The notes: generated by a model not told the origin, from the letters alone. Counted from the stretch's first letter, positions 17,822 through 27,824 are shown. The stretch is DNA of 64,000 nt from Psychrobacter glacincola (GCA_001411745.2 LIQB01000002.1:187892-251891); one strand, 5' to 3'. Translations and numbers: made by a program.

Positions 17822-18601
17822 CTAAGATTGATAATGGGTTGGGTCAGTGATGCCCGCCTGAGCAAATCCTTGACGGCGTAAGGCACAGCTGTCACATACA
17901 CCGCAAGCAAGTCCTTGTGCATCGGCTTGGTAGCAAGATATGGTTTGCCCATAATCGACGCCCAATGACAATCCAAGCTCAATGGTTTTTGCTTTTGACA
18001 GTTGCTGTAATGGTGTTTGAATGGATAAGTGATGACCGGTAACGCCTGCTTTGGTGGCAAGATTGGCCATATGCTCGAAGGCGGCAATATACTCTGGACG
18101 ACAGTCGGGGTAGCCTGAGTAATCGACTGAGCTGACGCCAATGACGATATGATTGGCATCGGTCACTTCAGCAACGGCTAGCGCATAAGACAAAAATATC
18201 GTATTACGCGCAGGCACATAAGTGTTGGGAATAGCGTCGTTATCAATCTCATCACGCTTTTTATTAGGGAATTTATCCGTATCGCCATCAGGAACAATCA
18301 TACTGTGATCTGTCAGCGAAGAGCCACCAAGCTGAGCGATATCAATATCAATGATTCTATGATTGACCTCGGCTGTCTCAGCGATGGCTTTTGCCGCGAC
18401 CAGCTCACTATTGTGGCGTTGACCATAATTAAAACTGACCGCAGTCACCGACGCATAACGTGCCTTGGCCCAATACAAACAAGTCACCGAATCAAGCCCG
18501 CCTGACAGTAGCACAACGGCATTTTGGCTTTTATGCAGAGTATTTAAGTCAGTATCGAAGGCTTGATTATTGGAGGCGCTTTGCGAAGTAACATTAGTCA
18601 T
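17822..18601 (-). CDS. queC: 7-cyano-7-deazaguanine synthase QueC
   Basis: A 259-residue enzyme that converts 7-carboxy-7-deazaguanine to preQ0, using ATP and ammonia, in the queuosine pathway. The PP-loop VVLLSGGLDSVTCLYWA lies at about residues 30-46, with the strand VTAVSFNYGQRHNSELVAAK after it; the C-terminal zinc-binding Cys cluster is SCYQADAQGLACGVCDSCALRRQGF. The N-terminus is about 20 residues longer than typical QueC, and an internal start nearer the PP-loop is possible. The Shine-Dalgarno before 18601 is weak. No preQ1 riboswitch was recognised upstream. It is divergent from ttcA, another tRNA-modification gene. Confidence 0.93.
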   Translation of the reverse strand: MTNVTSQSASNNQAFDTDLNTLHKSQNAVVLLSGGLDSVTCLYWAKARYASVTAVSFNYGQRHNSELVAAKAIAETAEVNHRIIDIDIAQLGGSSLTDHSMIVPDGDTDKFPNKKRDEIDNDAIPNTYVPARNTIFLSYALAVAEVTDANHIVIGVSSVDYSGYPDCRPEYIAAFEHMANLATKAGVTGHHLSIQTPLQQLSKAKTIELGLSLGVDYGQTISCYQADAQGLACGVCDSCALRRQGFAQAGITDPTHYQS

Positions 18602-18966
18602 AGTGGTATCTATTATTGGTTTGCGAAATGGGTTTGCGAAAAACGCCTATTTTAGCAAAAATACGCGCATTACAGAACCACGAAGCCATTATAAATACGA
18701 TATGAAACCTTAATCAGCTCAAATGAGAAGTTTGTTTATAAAAGTGTGGAGCTATCAGCAGTGATGGTCGAATGTTCAGCATTCTCTAAGCTAAGCCATA
18801 AAAAAGACTGAATATTTAATCTGATAGTTTACTCTCATCTTTTCAATCTGTTAGCAAATTTTGTTATAATCGCTGCTTTTAGAGCCACTGTGCTATTACT
18901 TCCTTGCTAAAGGCTTTATCCTTCCATTTTTTAGCAAAATTCCCTTGTAAAGATATTGAGTAACTT
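18602..18966. promoter_or_regulatory. Divergent intergenic region between queC and ttcA
   Basis: 365 bases between divergent starts, so it must hold both promoters. A stretch TTGTTATAATCG near 18862-18873 looks like a -10 element (TATAAT) for ttcA, with a leader of about 95 bases. I checked for a preQ1 aptamer on the queC side and saw none. Confidence 0.45.
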
Positions 18967-20127
18967 ATGACCGCAGCAACCTTGTTTACGCCACAAATTA
19001 CGCCTGAAATCGATGATATGTCAGCTGATACAGGTTTGGATAATCATGCTTGGGACACTGATGGCGATAGTATGGAATATGAGGATGTTGCTGACGATCA
19101 TACAAATGAAGAAGACAGTATCGCCGCTGCACCGTCAACGTCTACTGAATCAGCAGAGTTCCGCAAACTACAAAAGAAGCTGCGTAGACAAGTCTCTTGG
19201 GCGATTCGTGATTTTAATATGATCGAAGACGGCGATGTGGTCATGGTCTGTGTTTCAGGTGGTAAAGACAGCTATACTTTGCTGGATATTTTACTATTAC
19301 TCAAGCGTATCGCCCCGATTAACTTTGATATCGTCGCGGTCAATCTCGATCAAAAGCAGCCCGGTTACCCTGAGGATATTTTGCCAGCGTATTTGAACGA
19401 GCAGGGCATTGCTCACTATATTTTAGAAAAAGACACTTATAGTATCGTTAAGAGCGTGGTGCCAGAAGGCAAAACTTATTGCTCGGCGTGTTCACGTCTG
19501 CGCCGCGGCTCGTTATACGGTTTTGCTAAGCAGATTGGCGCAACCAAAATTGCGCTGGGTCATCATCGCGATGATATGTTGGCGACTTTCTTTTTGAATT
19601 TATTTCATGGCGGTACTCTTAAGTCGATGCCACCGAAATTGCTCAGTGATGACAAGCAAAACCTACTTATTCGTCCACTGGCTTATGTCGAAGAAAAAGA
19701 CATCATCGAATATGCTCGCTTAAAAGAATTTCCAATTATTCCGTGCAACTTATGTGGCAGCCAAACCAACTTACAAAGGGCCATTATCAATGATATGCTG
19801 CGGGAATGGGATAATGCTTATCCGCAGCGTTTGGCCTCTATTTTTAAAGCCATGCAAAACGTCGCACCGTCGCAACTAGCAGACCGTGAATTGTTTGATT
19901 TTGAGCAGTTAAGTCTTGATCGTGATGACAATGAGCGTTTGTTTGAAGGAGATAATATCCAAGCTGGGCAGACCAAGAGCTTGGCTGAAATTGGCTTACC
20001 TGTATCGCCAAAAACCCAAGCGTTCAATCCGAATTTTGATCGTAAGCTGCTTTCGACAGAGTCTGATAATTCAGCAGAAAATAAGCATACGAATCAGAAG
20101 ATTCCAACAATAAATCCTGTTATTTAA
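18967..20127 (+). CDS. ttcA: tRNA 2-thiocytidine(32) synthetase TtcA
   Basis: A 386-residue protein. The PP-loop [15 protein letters not shown], the Cys pair [12 protein letters not shown] and the third Cys motif [13 protein letters not shown] are those of TtcA, which uses an iron-sulfur cluster and ATP to thiolate C32 of tRNA. The first 65 residues are an acidic, poorly structured extension (many D, E, S and T) absent from E. coli TtcA, and the last 70 are likewise a low-complexity tail, so this protein is about 75 residues longer than the usual 310. An ATG start at 18967 with GAG upstream supports the long form; no internal ATG with a better ribosome site was found near residue 65. A terminator hairpin follows. 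Confidence 0.93.
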   Translation: MTAATLFTPQITPEIDDMSADTGLDNHAWDTDGDSMEYEDVADDHTNEEDSIAAAPSTSTESAEFRKLQKKLRRQVSWAIRDFNMIEDGDVVMVCVSGGKDSYTLLDILLLLKRIAPINFDIVAVNLDQKQPGYPEDILPAYLNEQGIAHYILEKDTYSIVKSVVPEGKTYCSACSRLRRGSLYGFAKQIGATKIALGHHRDDMLATFFLNLFHGGTLKSMPPKLLSDDKQNLLIRPLAYVEEKDIIEYARLKEFPIIPCNLCGSQTNLQRAIINDMLREWDNAYPQRLASIFKAMQNVAPSQLADRELFDFEQLSLDRDDNERLFEGDNIQAGQTKSLAEIGLPVSPKTQAFNPNFDRKLLSTESDNSAENKHTNQKIPTINPVI

Positions 20128-20188
20128 CGATTCGCTTATTCGATATTGTTAAATGACATTTATAAAAAATAGCATAAACCGTTAGTAT

Positions 20189-20229
20189 AAAAAACCAGTT
20201 CATTATTAATAAATGGCTGGTTTTTTTAT
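20189..20229 (+). terminator. Terminator of ttcA
   Basis: Stem AAAAACCAG / CTGGTTTTT with an 18-base AT-rich loop, followed by T-run; it lies between convergent ttcA and ccoH and may serve both. Confidence 0.7.
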
Positions 20230-20280
20230 GTGTTAATAAATCAGTTATTAATCATGCTTATAATAACAAGATTGGTAAAA

Positions 20281-20862
20281 TCAACTTTCTGCAAAAACAG
20301 GTAATGGGTCAAAGCTAACTTTTGAACGTGGTAATTTCGCCACATCTTGCATACGCCAGTCATCTTTACCATCGCTACTTACTTGTAGATAATATTTTGC
20401 TTTTAAAGGATCTATATCTACCTGCGCACTGTATTTATTGCCGTCGACATGTTGAAGTACAACATCGTGATCTTTTTTGATATCGGTTGCATGTGAGATA
20501 GACAGATCTAGTTTTTCAGGATAAGCCAAAGGATTACCATTCAGCAGTTTACCTGATTGCAGACTCTGTTCAGGATAATTTAGATAGAATACAACATCAC
20601 CATTATCTGCAAACTGCATTTCGCCGTGCAAATCTAAGTCATAAGTCAATTTGTCACGTGACACATCATGATAAAGCGTCTTACCATCCATATACCAGTC
20701 GTCACGTACCACGCTATCCCGAATTTGATAAGAGTAATAAACAAAAAAGATACAGGCCACTACGACAAATGCTGGCATGCCAATAACAAAAATAACCACC
20801 ATGTAATTCTTATACCATGGCTGAGTATCTTGATGCTTAAAATTTGATGCTGGAGTAGACAT
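20281..20862 (-). CDS. ccoH: FixH/CcoH-type cbb3 oxidase assembly protein
   Basis: A 193-residue protein with one membrane span at residues 17-45 (YMVVIFVIGMPAFVVVACIFFVYYSY) and a periplasmic FixH domain (DSVVRDDWYMDGKTLYHDVSRD then beta strands). CcoH helps assemble or stabilise the cbb3-type cytochrome c oxidase. It follows ccoG on the same strand as is usual, but the two are separated by 335 bases that hold a MITE. The genes ccoI and ccoS, often next, are absent here; ttcA is convergent on the other side. Start ATG at 20862 with AGGT upstream. Confidence 0.85.
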   Translation of the reverse strand: MSTPASNFKHQDTQPWYKNYMVVIFVIGMPAFVVVACIFFVYYSYQIRDSVVRDDWYMDGKTLYHDVSRDKLTYDLDLHGEMQFADNGDVVFYLNYPEQSLQSGKLLNGNPLAYPEKLDLSISHATDIKKDHDVVLQHVDGNKYSAQVDIDPLKAKYYLQVSSDGKDDWRMQDVAKLPRSKVSFDPLPVFAES

Positions 20863-20875
20863 AAAATACCTATTA

Positions 20876-20905
20876 ATCAGATATCTGTTTATCAGATATC
20901 TATAA
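20876..20905. repeat. Two 15-bp direct repeats with internal palindromes before ccoH
   Basis: ATCAGATATCTGTTT (20876-20890) is followed by ATCAGATATCTATAA (20891-20905). Each contains the palindrome AGATATCT. They lie 14-43 bases upstream of the ccoH start codon, so they could affect promoter or ribosome access. Confidence 0.7.
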
Positions 20906-21006
20906 ACTGTATCAATGGATAAGCTGACAGCAAAACAGCTGCCAGTTTAATGATAAATCGTCCACCTGCTAGCCACTGACTCACAGGTGAAATATAGAAT
21001 TATATA

Positions 21007-21170
21007 CTAGGGCGCATCCTCAGTCTGAATGAGAGCACCTAAATGGATTAAAAATGGTTAAATTTTGCCAAACAGCTGGTTAATATGCCGATATTATCTG
21101 CACTATTGCCCTAGTTTGGCTGCCATTTATTGCATTTCTATTACCATTTTTAAAATGAGGACCCGCCCTC
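21007..21170 (-). mobile_element. MITE copy 1, between ccoG and ccoH
   Basis: Non-coding element of about 164 bases with inverted ends CTAGGGCGCATCCTCA and TGAGGACCCGCCCTC. The inner part shares AATGGATTAAAAATGG, AATTTTGCCAAACAGC and TTAATATGCCGATATT with the copies at 38476, 45691 and 47037. Its ends and interior have drifted from the other copies, so it looks old. Orientation matches the copy at 47037 (opposite to 38476 and 45691). Confidence 0.8.
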
Positions 21171-21197
21171 GCTAAGCTATTAATTGCTTATAAAAAC

Positions 21198-22607
21198 CTA
21201 CTGCCCTTGAGTAGTAAATACATTTTGTTTACTGACTTTATATTGACCATTTTCACTGGTCACATTTAGGGTCACTGATGTTTGTTCAAAATCGATAACC
21301 TTAGGATCGCCATAAATACTCACAGGCATATCAAAGCTTTCACCTGCTTCTAATGGTACATCATTGAATCGCAGCGCCAAGCTCAAACCTTCTTGTGGAG
21401 CAAGGGTTATTGTATAGGTATGCGGCTCTTGTGTCTTATTAGTCAGCTTGACGATATAGCTGTTTTCAATCATGCCTTGATTATTCACTGAAGACAACTG
21501 ATTACGGTCACGGCGAATATCAATCTCTAACGGTACACGGTCCGTCAATGCATAAATAACGCCACCACATAAAATAGTAATAACGGCTAAATAAGCAAAT
21601 AGACGTGGACTGATGACGCGTGTATTTTCTTTTTCTGACAGCTGTCGTTCTGTCGTATAACGAATGAGTCCACGTGGATACCCGACTTTATCCATAATTT
21701 CATTACAAGCGTCAACACAAGCCGCACACTGTATACAAGCGACTTGTAAGCCATCTCGAATATCAATGCCAGTCGGACATACCTGCACGCACATGGTGCA
21801 TTCAATACAGTCGCCTAAATGTTCAGGATGGGTGCCTTTTTTGCGTGCCCCACGAGGCTCACCGCGTTCATAATCATAAGATACGACCAAGGTATCTTTG
21901 TCAAACATGACACTTTGAAAACGACCGTATGGGCAGATTTGGATACACATCTGCTCACGCATATAACCTGCATTGACGTAGGTAGCAAAGGTGAAAATAA
22001 ACATCGACACCCATATCCATGTTGGCCAATCAGGGATAGGAATAAAACCAATGGTTTGCCAGCTTTGATATAAATAATCTGTTCCAGCAACATAACTGAC
22101 AAAGGTTGCCGCGGTAATTACTGAAAATACCAACCAAATAAAATATACCAAAGAACGTTTAAAGGCTTTTTTGGCGCTCATCGGTTCTTTGTCAAATTTG
22201 ATACGCTTGTTGCGATCGCCAATCACCCATTTTTCAACATATTGATAAAGATGTGTCCAAATCGTCTGAGGGCAGGCATAGCCACACCAAACACGCCCTG
22301 CATACACAGTCACCATGAATAAAGTGAATGCGGCAATAATCGCAAAGGCGGCAATGAAGTAAAAATCTTGGGTCAGAAAAGTCATGCCAAAAATATAGTA
22401 ATGCTGCGAGGGAACATCAAGCCATATTGCTTGCCTACCATTATAACGTAACCATGGCAACAGCAGAAAAGCGGCTAAAAGCGCATACATCGTGACGACA
22501 CGAATGTTTTGATAAAAACCGGTGACAAACCTAGGGTGAACTCGATGCTTGGTCGCATCAAGGTCAATTTGCTGTACAGGGATTTTATTGGGTTGTGGTG
22601 CTGACAT
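21198..22607 (-). CDS. ccoG: Cytochrome c oxidase accessory protein CcoG (FixG/RdxA)
   Basis: A 469-residue polytopic iron-sulfur protein with membrane spans at about residues 35-55, 75-105, 155-180, 190-210 and 330-350. It has CGYACPQTIW, CIQICPYGRFQSVMFD, and a double 4Fe-4S ferredoxin motif CIECTMCVQVCPTG and CIQCAACVDACNEIMDKVGYP. The C-terminal 120 residues form a periplasmic Ig-like domain. CcoG is thought to handle copper reduction for the cbb3 oxidase. AGAGG lies eight bases before the ATG at 22607. It follows ccoNOQP after a terminator and a 479-base gap, so it probably has its own promoter. Confidence 0.95.
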   Translation of the reverse strand: MSAPQPNKIPVQQIDLDATKHRVHPRFVTGFYQNIRVVTMYALLAAFLLLPWLRYNGRQAIWLDVPSQHYYIFGMTFLTQDFYFIAAFAIIAAFTLFMVTVYAGRVWCGYACPQTIWTHLYQYVEKWVIGDRNKRIKFDKEPMSAKKAFKRSLVYFIWLVFSVITAATFVSYVAGTDYLYQSWQTIGFIPIPDWPTWIWVSMFIFTFATYVNAGYMREQMCIQICPYGRFQSVMFDKDTLVVSYDYERGEPRGARKKGTHPEHLGDCIECTMCVQVCPTGIDIRDGLQVACIQCAACVDACNEIMDKVGYPRGLIRYTTERQLSEKENTRVISPRLFAYLAVITILCGGVIYALTDRVPLEIDIRRDRNQLSSVNNQGMIENSYIVKLTNKTQEPHTYTITLAPQEGLSLALRFNDVPLEAGESFDMPVSIYGDPKVIDFEQTSVTLNVTSENGQYKVSKQNVFTTQGQ

Positions 22608-23007
22608 AAACGTGCCTCTTTTAAAAAAGAATCAGTCTGCTGGCATGATGAACAAACATCTTTAATCATCAGATGTATGAGTGTGTGATGTTATCAATGT
22701 CAGTAAGTAGCGGATAAAATATTGAACAGAAAAATATTTTAACCCATCTACCAAATGATCGATTGCAAATAGCTTAATGAGAATGGGTGACTATCTTCTA
22801 AATTCGCCACTAATAAGTGGTTTTTAGGTACTGTCATTTTAGCATTCTCCCTATTATAAATGGGGTAATAATCTTAAAAACCAATCAATATATCAGCATA
22901 ATGATCGATATATTGGTCGTGCTATATGCAGTATTAAACCGCATTTCATTTACTACTCAAATTTTGATAATGCGGTAGCAGTTAATAAACTCTCATCAAA
23001 GAATTTA
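22608..23007. other. Intergenic region between ccoP terminator and ccoG
   Basis: About 400 AT-rich bases without a supported gene. It should hold the ccoG promoter. No perfect FNR/ANR site (TTGAT-N4-ATCAA) was found on reading it. Confidence 0.35.
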
Positions 23008-23045
23008 TAAAAAAAGGAGAACTGCAATAACAGTTCTCCCTTTAT
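23008..23045 (-). terminator. Terminator of ccoNOQP
   Basis: Stem GGAGAACTG / CAGTTCTCC with a 6-base loop, followed on the minus strand by a run of seven T; it lies about 45-75 bases past the ccoP stop. Confidence 0.9.
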
Positions 23046-23086
23046 CAAATCTTATCCACTGATGCTATGACAACTCTCTTTAAATA

Positions 23087-24223
23087 TTAGTTAGCCGTCG
23101 TTTCTACAGTGGTTGCTACTTGAGTAGCGGTTGGTGCTTTAGCAGCAGGTTGAGGGGTTTTGTCTGATAATGAGTAAACATAAGCTGCAAGCAGCATAAT
23201 ACGCTCATTACCCAGTTTGGTTTCCCACTCAGGCATCACACCAGCACGACCATAACGTAAGGTTTCGCGGATGGTCTCACGATCACCACCATATAACCAA
23301 ATGTCATCTGTCAAGTTTGGCGCGCCAGTAGAAGTCATACCTTTGGCGTCTGCACCATGACAAAGTACACAGTTAGTCGGCTCATTAAAGATTGCCTCAC
23401 CTTGAGCGACTTGAGCTTTATCAAGCTCGTAACCAGGTTGGTTGCCAGATATTGATAGCACGTATTCAGATACCGCACGTACCCCATCTTCACCGATTTG
23501 ATCACGCCATGCAGCCATACCACCAACTCGACCTTTATGTAGCGTGGTCAAAATGTTTGACGCTTCTCCGCCATATAACCAGTCATTGTCAGTTAGATTT
23601 GGATAGCCTACCGCACCTTTGGCGTTAGAGCCATGACAGACCGCACAGTTCTGTAAGAACAAACGACTACCAACTTTTAAAGCATTCGGGTTTTCTGAAA
23701 GCTTTTCTACATAAGGGGATAGTTCTGCAGTTTTCTCATCAATTTGAGCTTGCAGATCTGCTGGTGGTGTTTCACTGCGGCGCATCGTTGCCTGTAACTC
23801 AGCAAGTGCCGCTAAGGTCTCTGTCGCACCACTAGCATCCGCTTTTGCTAAAATGTTTTTCTCAAAGTTATCCGTAAATACTTTGTTATTACTCTCAAGC
23901 TCGCTATATAGCTCGTTCTTAGAGGTCCACGGTACAATTTCGCCATCGACTTCTACAGTGGCAATACCTTCCCATTTTGATGGGAAAATACCTGGGAAAA
24001 ATACCCAATAGGCAACACCCCAAGCGATAGAGCCAAAAAATATTACGAGCCACCATTTAGGTAATGGCTTGTCGTACTCTTTGATACCATCATAAGCGTG
24101 GCCTGTCGTACCGTCATCTTCTAGTTCTGGCTTGTACTTCAATACCATTAGTAAGACACCGAGGATAGCAGCCCAACACATGATACTTAGTATGGTAATC
24201 CAAGAACTCCAAAAAAATGTCAT
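23087..24223 (-). CDS. ccoP: cbb3 oxidase dihaem subunit CcoP
   Basis: A 378-residue subunit. It has two N-terminal membrane spans (about residues 8-27 and 55-75, with the KPLPKWWLVIFFGSIAWGVAYWVFFPG segment typical of CcoP) and two cytochrome c domains with CAVCHGSNAKGAVGYPNLTDNDWLYGG and CVLCHGADAKGMTSTGAPNLTDDIWLYGG. The haems take electrons into the oxidase from soluble cytochromes. A charged helical insert of about 70 residues sits between the spans and the first haem domain. The start overlaps the ccoQ stop as ATGA, showing translational coupling. Last gene of ccoNOQP, ending in an A/T-rich repetitive tail. Confidence 0.96.
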   Translation of the reverse strand: MTFFWSSWITILSIMCWAAILGVLLMVLKYKPELEDDGTTGHAYDGIKEYDKPLPKWWLVIFFGSIAWGVAYWVFFPGIFPSKWEGIATVEVDGEIVPWTSKNELYSELESNNKVFTDNFEKNILAKADASGATETLAALAELQATMRRSETPPADLQAQIDEKTAELSPYVEKLSENPNALKVGSRLFLQNCAVCHGSNAKGAVGYPNLTDNDWLYGGEASNILTTLHKGRVGGMAAWRDQIGEDGVRAVSEYVLSISGNQPGYELDKAQVAQGEAIFNEPTNCVLCHGADAKGMTSTGAPNLTDDIWLYGGDRETIRETLRYGRAGVMPEWETKLGNERIMLLAAYVYSLSDKTPQPAAKAPTATQVATTVETTAN

Positions 24224-24402
24224 CGTTTATCCTTATTGCGCTGCTCTTCAGACAGAGATTTTATATCCTCGTCATCAAGCGCAAGTTGTGCATCTTCTTC
24301 GAAGCGTTTTTTGTTTTTTGGCGAATACGCCCACCATGCAACACCTACGAAGGCAACAAAGGCAGAAACGGTCGCAATTGTTTGTAATTCACCAATACCC
24401 AT
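24220..24402 (-). CDS. ccoQ: cbb3 oxidase small subunit CcoQ
   Basis: A 60-residue protein with one membrane span (residues 5-27, TIATVSAFVAFVGVAWWAYS) followed by the charged tail PKNKKRFEEDAQLALDDED, the standard CcoQ form. It stabilises the CcoNOP complex. Its ATG shares one base with the ccoO stop (TAATG) and its stop overlaps the ccoP start, so the three are tightly coupled. Confidence 0.93.
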   Translation of the reverse strand: MGIGELQTIATVSAFVAFVGVAWWAYSPKNKKRFEEDAQLALDDEDIKSLSEEQRNKDKR

Positions 24403-25040
24403 TAGCGCTGTCCTTCCATCGCGGTGCCCAGTTGCTGTAGATAAGCAACCAAAGCATCAAGTTCAGTGGCACCAAGTACAGCATCTGGTGCTCCTTCGAT
24501 ATCCTCTTCAGTGTAAGGTACACCAAAGCGATCACGGAATAGACGCATTTTAGTTTGAACGTTTTCACCATTCACTTCGTTGGTAGCAAGCCACGGGAAG
24601 CCAGGCATTACTGATTCAGGTACTAGTGAACGTGGCGCAATTAAATGCTGCTTTTGCCAGTCTTCAGAATAACGACCGCCAACACGTGCCAGATCAGGTC
24701 CAGTACGTTTTGAACCCCATAAGAATGGGTGATCCCACGTAGATTCAGCAGCACGTGAGTAAGGTCCATAACGTTCAACTTCAGCACGTAGTGGACGAAT
24801 CATCTGAGTATGACAAACGTGACAACCTTCACGAATATAGATGTCACGACCCTCAAATTCTAGTGCAGTCCATGGCTCCATGGAGGGCAGGGGAGCATTC
24901 ACCCCACCTTCTTCAGGACCCTTGTTGTCATATATCAATGGTACGATTTCAACTAGCGTTGCAAAGCTAATAGCAATAACGATACCGATAACCAACAAGC
25001 CTGTATTTTTTTCAATAATTTCATGCGGTGTACCAGACAT
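24402..25040 (-). CDS. ccoO: cbb3 oxidase monohaem subunit CcoO
   Basis: A 212-residue subunit with an N-terminal membrane anchor (residues 12-35, [24 protein letters not shown]) and one cytochrome c motif in [26 protein letters not shown]; the haem axial Met lies in [12 protein letters not shown]. Residues [25 protein letters not shown] are strongly conserved in the family. It carries electrons from CcoP to the catalytic subunit. Nine bases separate it from ccoN. Confidence 0.96.
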   Translation of the reverse strand: MSGTPHEIIEKNTGLLVIGIVIAISFATLVEIVPLIYDNKGPEEGGVNAPLPSMEPWTALEFEGRDIYIREGCHVCHTQMIRPLRAEVERYGPYSRAAESTWDHPFLWGSKRTGPDLARVGGRYSEDWQKQHLIAPRSLVPESVMPGFPWLATNEVNGENVQTKMRLFRDRFGVPYTEEDIEGAPDAVLGATELDALVAYLQQLGTAMEGQR

Positions 25041-25049
25041 GATCGCTCC

Positions 25050-26531
25050 TTATACGTTAGCTGCTGAAGGTTTATCAACACTAGGTTCATGATCAGTAGG
25101 ATCTGCGATATCGACAGGCTTACCTTCTGGCATTTTAAGTGTTTTATAAACGTTATATGCCATCACAAACATACCCGATACATACAATAGGCCACCAAAA
25201 GCACGACCAATATATGGGAAATGTGAGAACTCAACTGTATCAACGAAGCTATATACCAATGTACCGTCTGGATTAGTAGCCAACCACATCATGCCTTGGC
25301 CAATACCAGAAATCCACATAGATACGATATAGAAAATAGTACCCGCTGTCGCCAACCAAAAATGTGTGGTGATTAAGCTGATAGAATACATTTTTGGTTT
25401 GTTATAGATACGTGGTAACAGTACATATAGCGAACCAATGGTAATCATACCTACCCAACCAAGTGCACCTGAGTGTACATGACCGACTGTCCAATCCGTA
25501 TTATGCGATAACGCATTCACTGTCTTAATCGACATCATTGGACCTTCAAAGGTCGACATCGCATAGAACGACAACGCAACAATCATAAAGCGAATGATCG
25601 GATCGGTACGTAACTTATCCCAACTACCTGATAGTGTTAGCACGCCGTTAATCATACCACCCCAAGATGGCGCAAACAGGATGATTGAGAATACCATTGC
25701 TAGAGACTGCGTCCAATCTGGAAGCGCTGAATAATGCAAATGGTGACCACCAGCCCACATATATGACGCAATAAGCGCCCAAAAGTGAACGATAGACAAA
25801 CGGTAAGAATAAATAGGACGACCAATCTGTACTGGAACGAAGTAATACATCATTCCTAAGAAAGCTGCCGTTAGATAAAAACCTACCGCGTTATGTCCGT
25901 ACCACCACTGTACCATCGCATCGGTCGCACCGCCAAATAACGAGTAAGACTTAAATGCGCTAACAGGAATCGCCATGCTGTTTACGATATGCAGTAATGC
26001 AATCGTAATAATAAAGGCTGCAAAGAACCAGTTAGCCACATAAATATGTGAGGTTTTACGTTTGATGAGCGTACCGAAGAAAACAATGGCATAAGAGATC
26101 CATACCAAGGCAATCAAAATATCGATTGGCCACTCAAGCTCAGCGTATTCCTTGGTCGATGTTAAACCTAAAGGTAGGGTAATAACCGCTGATACGATAA
26201 CGGCTTGCCAACCCCAAAAGGTAAACCAAGCTAAATAAGGCGCAAATAACCTTGTCTTACAGGTACGCTGAACAATATAGTAAGACGTTGCGAACAGGGC
26301 AGAGCCACCGAACGCAAAAATGACCGCATTGGTATGTAGCGGTCTTAAACGACTAAATGTCAGCCATGGAATGTCAAAGTTAAGTGATGGCCATGCTAAC
26401 TGTGAAGCAATGAACACACCAATACTCATGCCGACGATGCCCCATACCACGGCCATTACCGTAAAGAATCTTACGATAGTAATTTCGTACTCACGGTCAA
26501 CTGGGGCGACTGCTGTGTTTTGTAAACTCAT
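25050..26531 (-). CDS. ccoN: cbb3 oxidase catalytic subunit CcoN
   Basis: A 493-residue haem-copper oxidase subunit I of the C family with about 12 spans. It reads [29 protein letters not shown] (low-spin haem His), [27 protein letters not shown] (CuB His and the cross-linked Tyr region), [24 protein letters not shown] (CuB His pair), and [15 protein letters not shown] (haem ligands). It reduces oxygen with high affinity in microaerobic growth. AAGGAA lies eight bases before the ATG. A weak FNR-like half site (TTGAT) lies about 140 bases upstream, see rejected items. First gene of ccoNOQP. Confidence 0.97.
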   Translation of the reverse strand: MSLQNTAVAPVDREYEITIVRFFTVMAVVWGIVGMSIGVFIASQLAWPSLNFDIPWLTFSRLRPLHTNAVIFAFGGSALFATSYYIVQRTCKTRLFAPYLAWFTFWGWQAVIVSAVITLPLGLTSTKEYAELEWPIDILIALVWISYAIVFFGTLIKRKTSHIYVANWFFAAFIITIALLHIVNSMAIPVSAFKSYSLFGGATDAMVQWWYGHNAVGFYLTAAFLGMMYYFVPVQIGRPIYSYRLSIVHFWALIASYMWAGGHHLHYSALPDWTQSLAMVFSIILFAPSWGGMINGVLTLSGSWDKLRTDPIIRFMIVALSFYAMSTFEGPMMSIKTVNALSHNTDWTVGHVHSGALGWVGMITIGSLYVLLPRIYNKPKMYSISLITTHFWLATAGTIFYIVSMWISGIGQGMMWLATNPDGTLVYSFVDTVEFSHFPYIGRAFGGLLYVSGMFVMAYNVYKTLKMPEGKPVDIADPTDHEPSVDKPSAANV

Positions 26532-27392
26532 TGGATGATTCCTTTACAGCCCGAATTATCAACAGAATTAACTAACTCTCCGCGCTATCTGCATCATAAA
26601 AGTAATAGTCAGATAAAAATAGAATCGCGGCACATGCTGTTTTTTTTCTCGCTTATCACCATAATATTATTAACTATCAATCTAAGCTTTCGCTTTATAT
26701 CAGCTGGTATTGAGGCATAAAAGCGTTTTAAACGCACGACACTCACAGCTGGTCGATAGTAGGATTGTTAATAAATCATTAAGGTGAATAAGAAGATGCG
26801 CCGTTTTTGAGCATCAAACATCTAAAGAGGTGAAGTATTTATCTTAATTATTACCAAAAATGCTGTACTAATGAAGAGAGATACCAATATCCATAGGGCC
26901 ATAAAAATGTACTGACCATAGACGTATGCTAGCGGCGGCTGACAAAAAAACATGTTTGCGTAATGTTTAGTTAAAACTCCCGACTCTGTTTAAGGGTATT
27001 GTAACGCAATCCTAATCAAATATCATCAGAACTATGCGGCAAAATACAAACTCTTTGGTAAAAATCTTAGCAAGCAACTTATTATAGCTGTGCAATTTGT
27101 CTATTTTATACCCAATTTTATCACGATTCTAGGAATACATTTTGGTGATAGAGGGACAGTAATTACTGCGCTTAGATATCATGACCAGCAGTATTTTTGT
27201 AACAATGGCTGCATAAGCACTCTAAATAAGTTTTACTTATCATCAAGTCGACCCTTATAATGAGGCTAAATATAAGTGATGATAGCAGTTTTTATACTGC
27301 TATTATGAGCAACTATTTTATCACTTGATATCCAGTCAGGCGAGTGAGCCAAACAACGGTAGCCTGAAATAACACCAATTAAGGACAATAAT
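26532..27392. other. 860-base divergent intergenic region, ccoN and SCP2-type gene
   Basis: The longest gene-free stretch here. It holds the promoters of ccoN (left) and the SCP2-type gene (right). Frames longer than 60 codons are only shadows or unsupported. A nested hairpin (outer AAGTGAT/ATCACTT, inner ATAGCAG/CTGCTAT) lies at about 27273-27327, upstream of the SCP2-type start. I saw no tRNA, insertion sequence or repeat of the MITE family. Confidence 0.45.
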
Positions 27393-27782
27393 ATGGCAGT
27401 TTTTTTGACAGATGAGTGGTTTGAGCAAGTTGAGCAAATGGGTAATGAGGCAGGCGAGCTAAATTTGCCGCCAGCACTGGCGAATATGATCGTCAACCTA
27501 AAAGTCTCTGATACTGAGCAAGACATCGAAGCAAACTTTGCAAACGGTTTATTGCATCGCGGCTTGAACGATGCAGCGACAACCACATTGTTGCTTGACC
27601 GCAGTATCTTGCAATCAATCATCACTGATTTCGATACCAATGAAATTATGGGTGCTTTTATGGGTGGTAAAATTCGTGTTGAAGGCGATATGTCACAACT
27701 GATGGCAGTACAAACGGCACGCCCAAGTGCTGAACAAAAAGAGCTATATACTCGTATCAAATCAATGACGACCATGGCTTAA
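27393..27782 (+). CDS. SCP2 sterol-binding-domain protein
   Basis: A 129-residue protein. The last part, DFDTNEIMGAFMGGKIRVEGDMSQLMAVQ, is the signature end of the SCP2 lipid-binding fold, which forms a hydrophobic pocket for lipids or acyl chains. The bacterial stand-alone members have no defined substrate. AAGGA lies eight bases before the ATG, and a strong terminator follows. It is a single-gene unit. Confidence 0.8.
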   Translation: MAVFLTDEWFEQVEQMGNEAGELNLPPALANMIVNLKVSDTEQDIEANFANGLLHRGLNDAATTTLLLDRSILQSIITDFDTNEIMGAFMGGKIRVEGDMSQLMAVQTARPSAEQKELYTRIKSMTTMA

Positions 27783-27824
27783 TTTTATATTTGTAGGGTT
27801 TTATCCCGATGATTGTAAGAAGAC

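Noticed and set aside
18602..18700. preQ1 riboswitch before queC
   Set aside because: I looked for the short C-rich loop and A-rich tail of preQ1-I and found no convincing pairing.
24132..24553. Plus-strand frames of about 100 codons opposite ccoP, ccoQ and ccoO
   Set aside because: They are antisense shadows of strongly conserved oxidase genes.
26667..26680. Possible FNR/ANR box upstream of ccoN (TTGATAGTTAATAA on the minus strand)
   Set aside because: Only the left half TTGAT is right; the right half AATAA differs from ATCAA at two positions and no well-placed -10 was seen. cbb3 genes are often FNR-controlled, but this site is too weak to call.
26535..26720. 61-codon plus-strand frame upstream of ccoN
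   Set aside because: Hydrophobic but without ribosome site or similarity; it overlaps the likely ccoN promoter.
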